This document shows positions 63,900-64,000 of a DNA stretch of 64,000 nt, one piece after another; positions within the stretch are counted from its first letter, which is position 1, and every line of letters starts with the position of its first letter. The translations under genes were made by a program, and so were the position numbers. Source of the stretch: Rhizobium lusitanum (GTDB taxonomy: Bacteria; Pseudomonadota; Alphaproteobacteria; Rhizobiales; Rhizobiaceae); the NCBI RefSeq assembly GCF_014189535.1, contig NZ_CP050308.1, positions 3,151,001 to 3,215,000 on the forward strand, written 5' to 3'. The notes beneath the pieces were generated by a model, which saw nothing but the letters and a program-made list of their open reading frames with translations, was not told the DNA's origin and searched no databases.

Positions 63900-64000
63900 T
63901 CAATTCGCCAGCACGCGCGGCGACGGGAAGGTGACTTCCACCAATGTCCCCTCGTTCGGCGAGGAGTTGATCGCGAAGGTCGCGCGGTTGGCGTCGACCA
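63900..64000 (-). CDS. Histidine kinase, C-terminal end only
   Basis: The last 33 codons of a reverse-strand gene are visible (VDANRATFAINSSPNEGTLV, then EVTFPSPRVLAN and a stop at 63900-63902). The SSPNEGTLVEVTFP pattern is the end of the HATPase domain of sensor histidine kinases. Nothing more can be said of the sensor or the partner, which lie outside the window. Confidence 0.7.
   Translation of the reverse strand, partial: VDANRATFAINSSPNEGTLVEVTFPSPRVLAN

Overview
This window looks like chromosome of an alphaproteobacterium of the Rhizobium/Agrobacterium/Ensifer group. The DNA is GC-rich. The flagellar genes are the rhizobial type: several short flagellins, MotB-MotC-MotD/FliK, the orphan regulator Rem, and FlaF-FlbT. 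The flanking genes (agl alpha-glucoside operon, zwf-pgl-edd, acetoacetyl-CoA synthetase) and two dispersed palindromic repeats of rhizobial type fit the same assignment. The gene order from the flagellins through fliR, the agl operon and zwf resembles, from memory, the Sinorhizobium meliloti chromosome; this was not checked by alignment.

Layout. (1) 1-24639, late flagellar genes: four flagellins (the first cut by the window edge), a FliH-like protein, motB, motC (two frameshifts), fliK, a lytic transglycosylase, rem, flgE-flgK-flgL, flaF-flbT, flgD, fliQ, flhA, fliR, and four small accessory genes (FliJ-like, a rod-binding FlgJ-type protein, FlgN-like, and a membrane-anchored protein). A reverse-strand pair, a PLP-dependent decarboxylase and an ATP-grasp ligase, sits between flagellins 2 and 3. 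(2) 24897-28761: a WecG/TagA-type glycosyltransferase, a Wzz/GumC-like chain-length protein and folD. (3) 28826-36642: the LacI-type regulator aglR, then aglE-F-G-A-K for alpha-glucoside uptake and hydrolysis. (4) 36841-43172: a small PilZ-like protein, a TetR regulator diverging from a lipoprotein gene (frameshifted), then zwf-pgl-edd on the reverse strand (zwf frameshifted), which feed glucose into the Entner-Doudoroff route. (5) 43302-58532: polyamine functions (PuuB-like oxidase, PuuA-like ligase, PotF-G-H-I-type ABC transporter), with a flavoprotein, an ankyrin protein, a chemoreceptor, a LysR regulator and an AsmA-like protein among them. (6) 58697-64000: acetoacetyl-CoA synthetase, a DbpA-like RNA helicase, an inverted-repeat element, a VOC-fold protein and the C-terminal end of a histidine kinase.

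How it works together. The first third encodes the export gate, hook, filament, motor proteins and their regulation. Two flagellin leaders carry the same promoter-like block and the same short stem that pairs with the Shine-Dalgarno sequence. FlbT, known in Caulobacter to act on flagellin mRNA leaders, is encoded in the same cluster. The agl operon plus zwf-pgl-edd form a route from disaccharide import to central metabolism.

Caution. Four single-base indels in C/G runs break motC (twice), the lipoprotein gene and zwf. Each restores a family-typical protein when corrected, so they may be assembly errors. The most unusual items are the decarboxylase/ATP-grasp pair inside the flagellin array and the conserved SD-masking leader stems.
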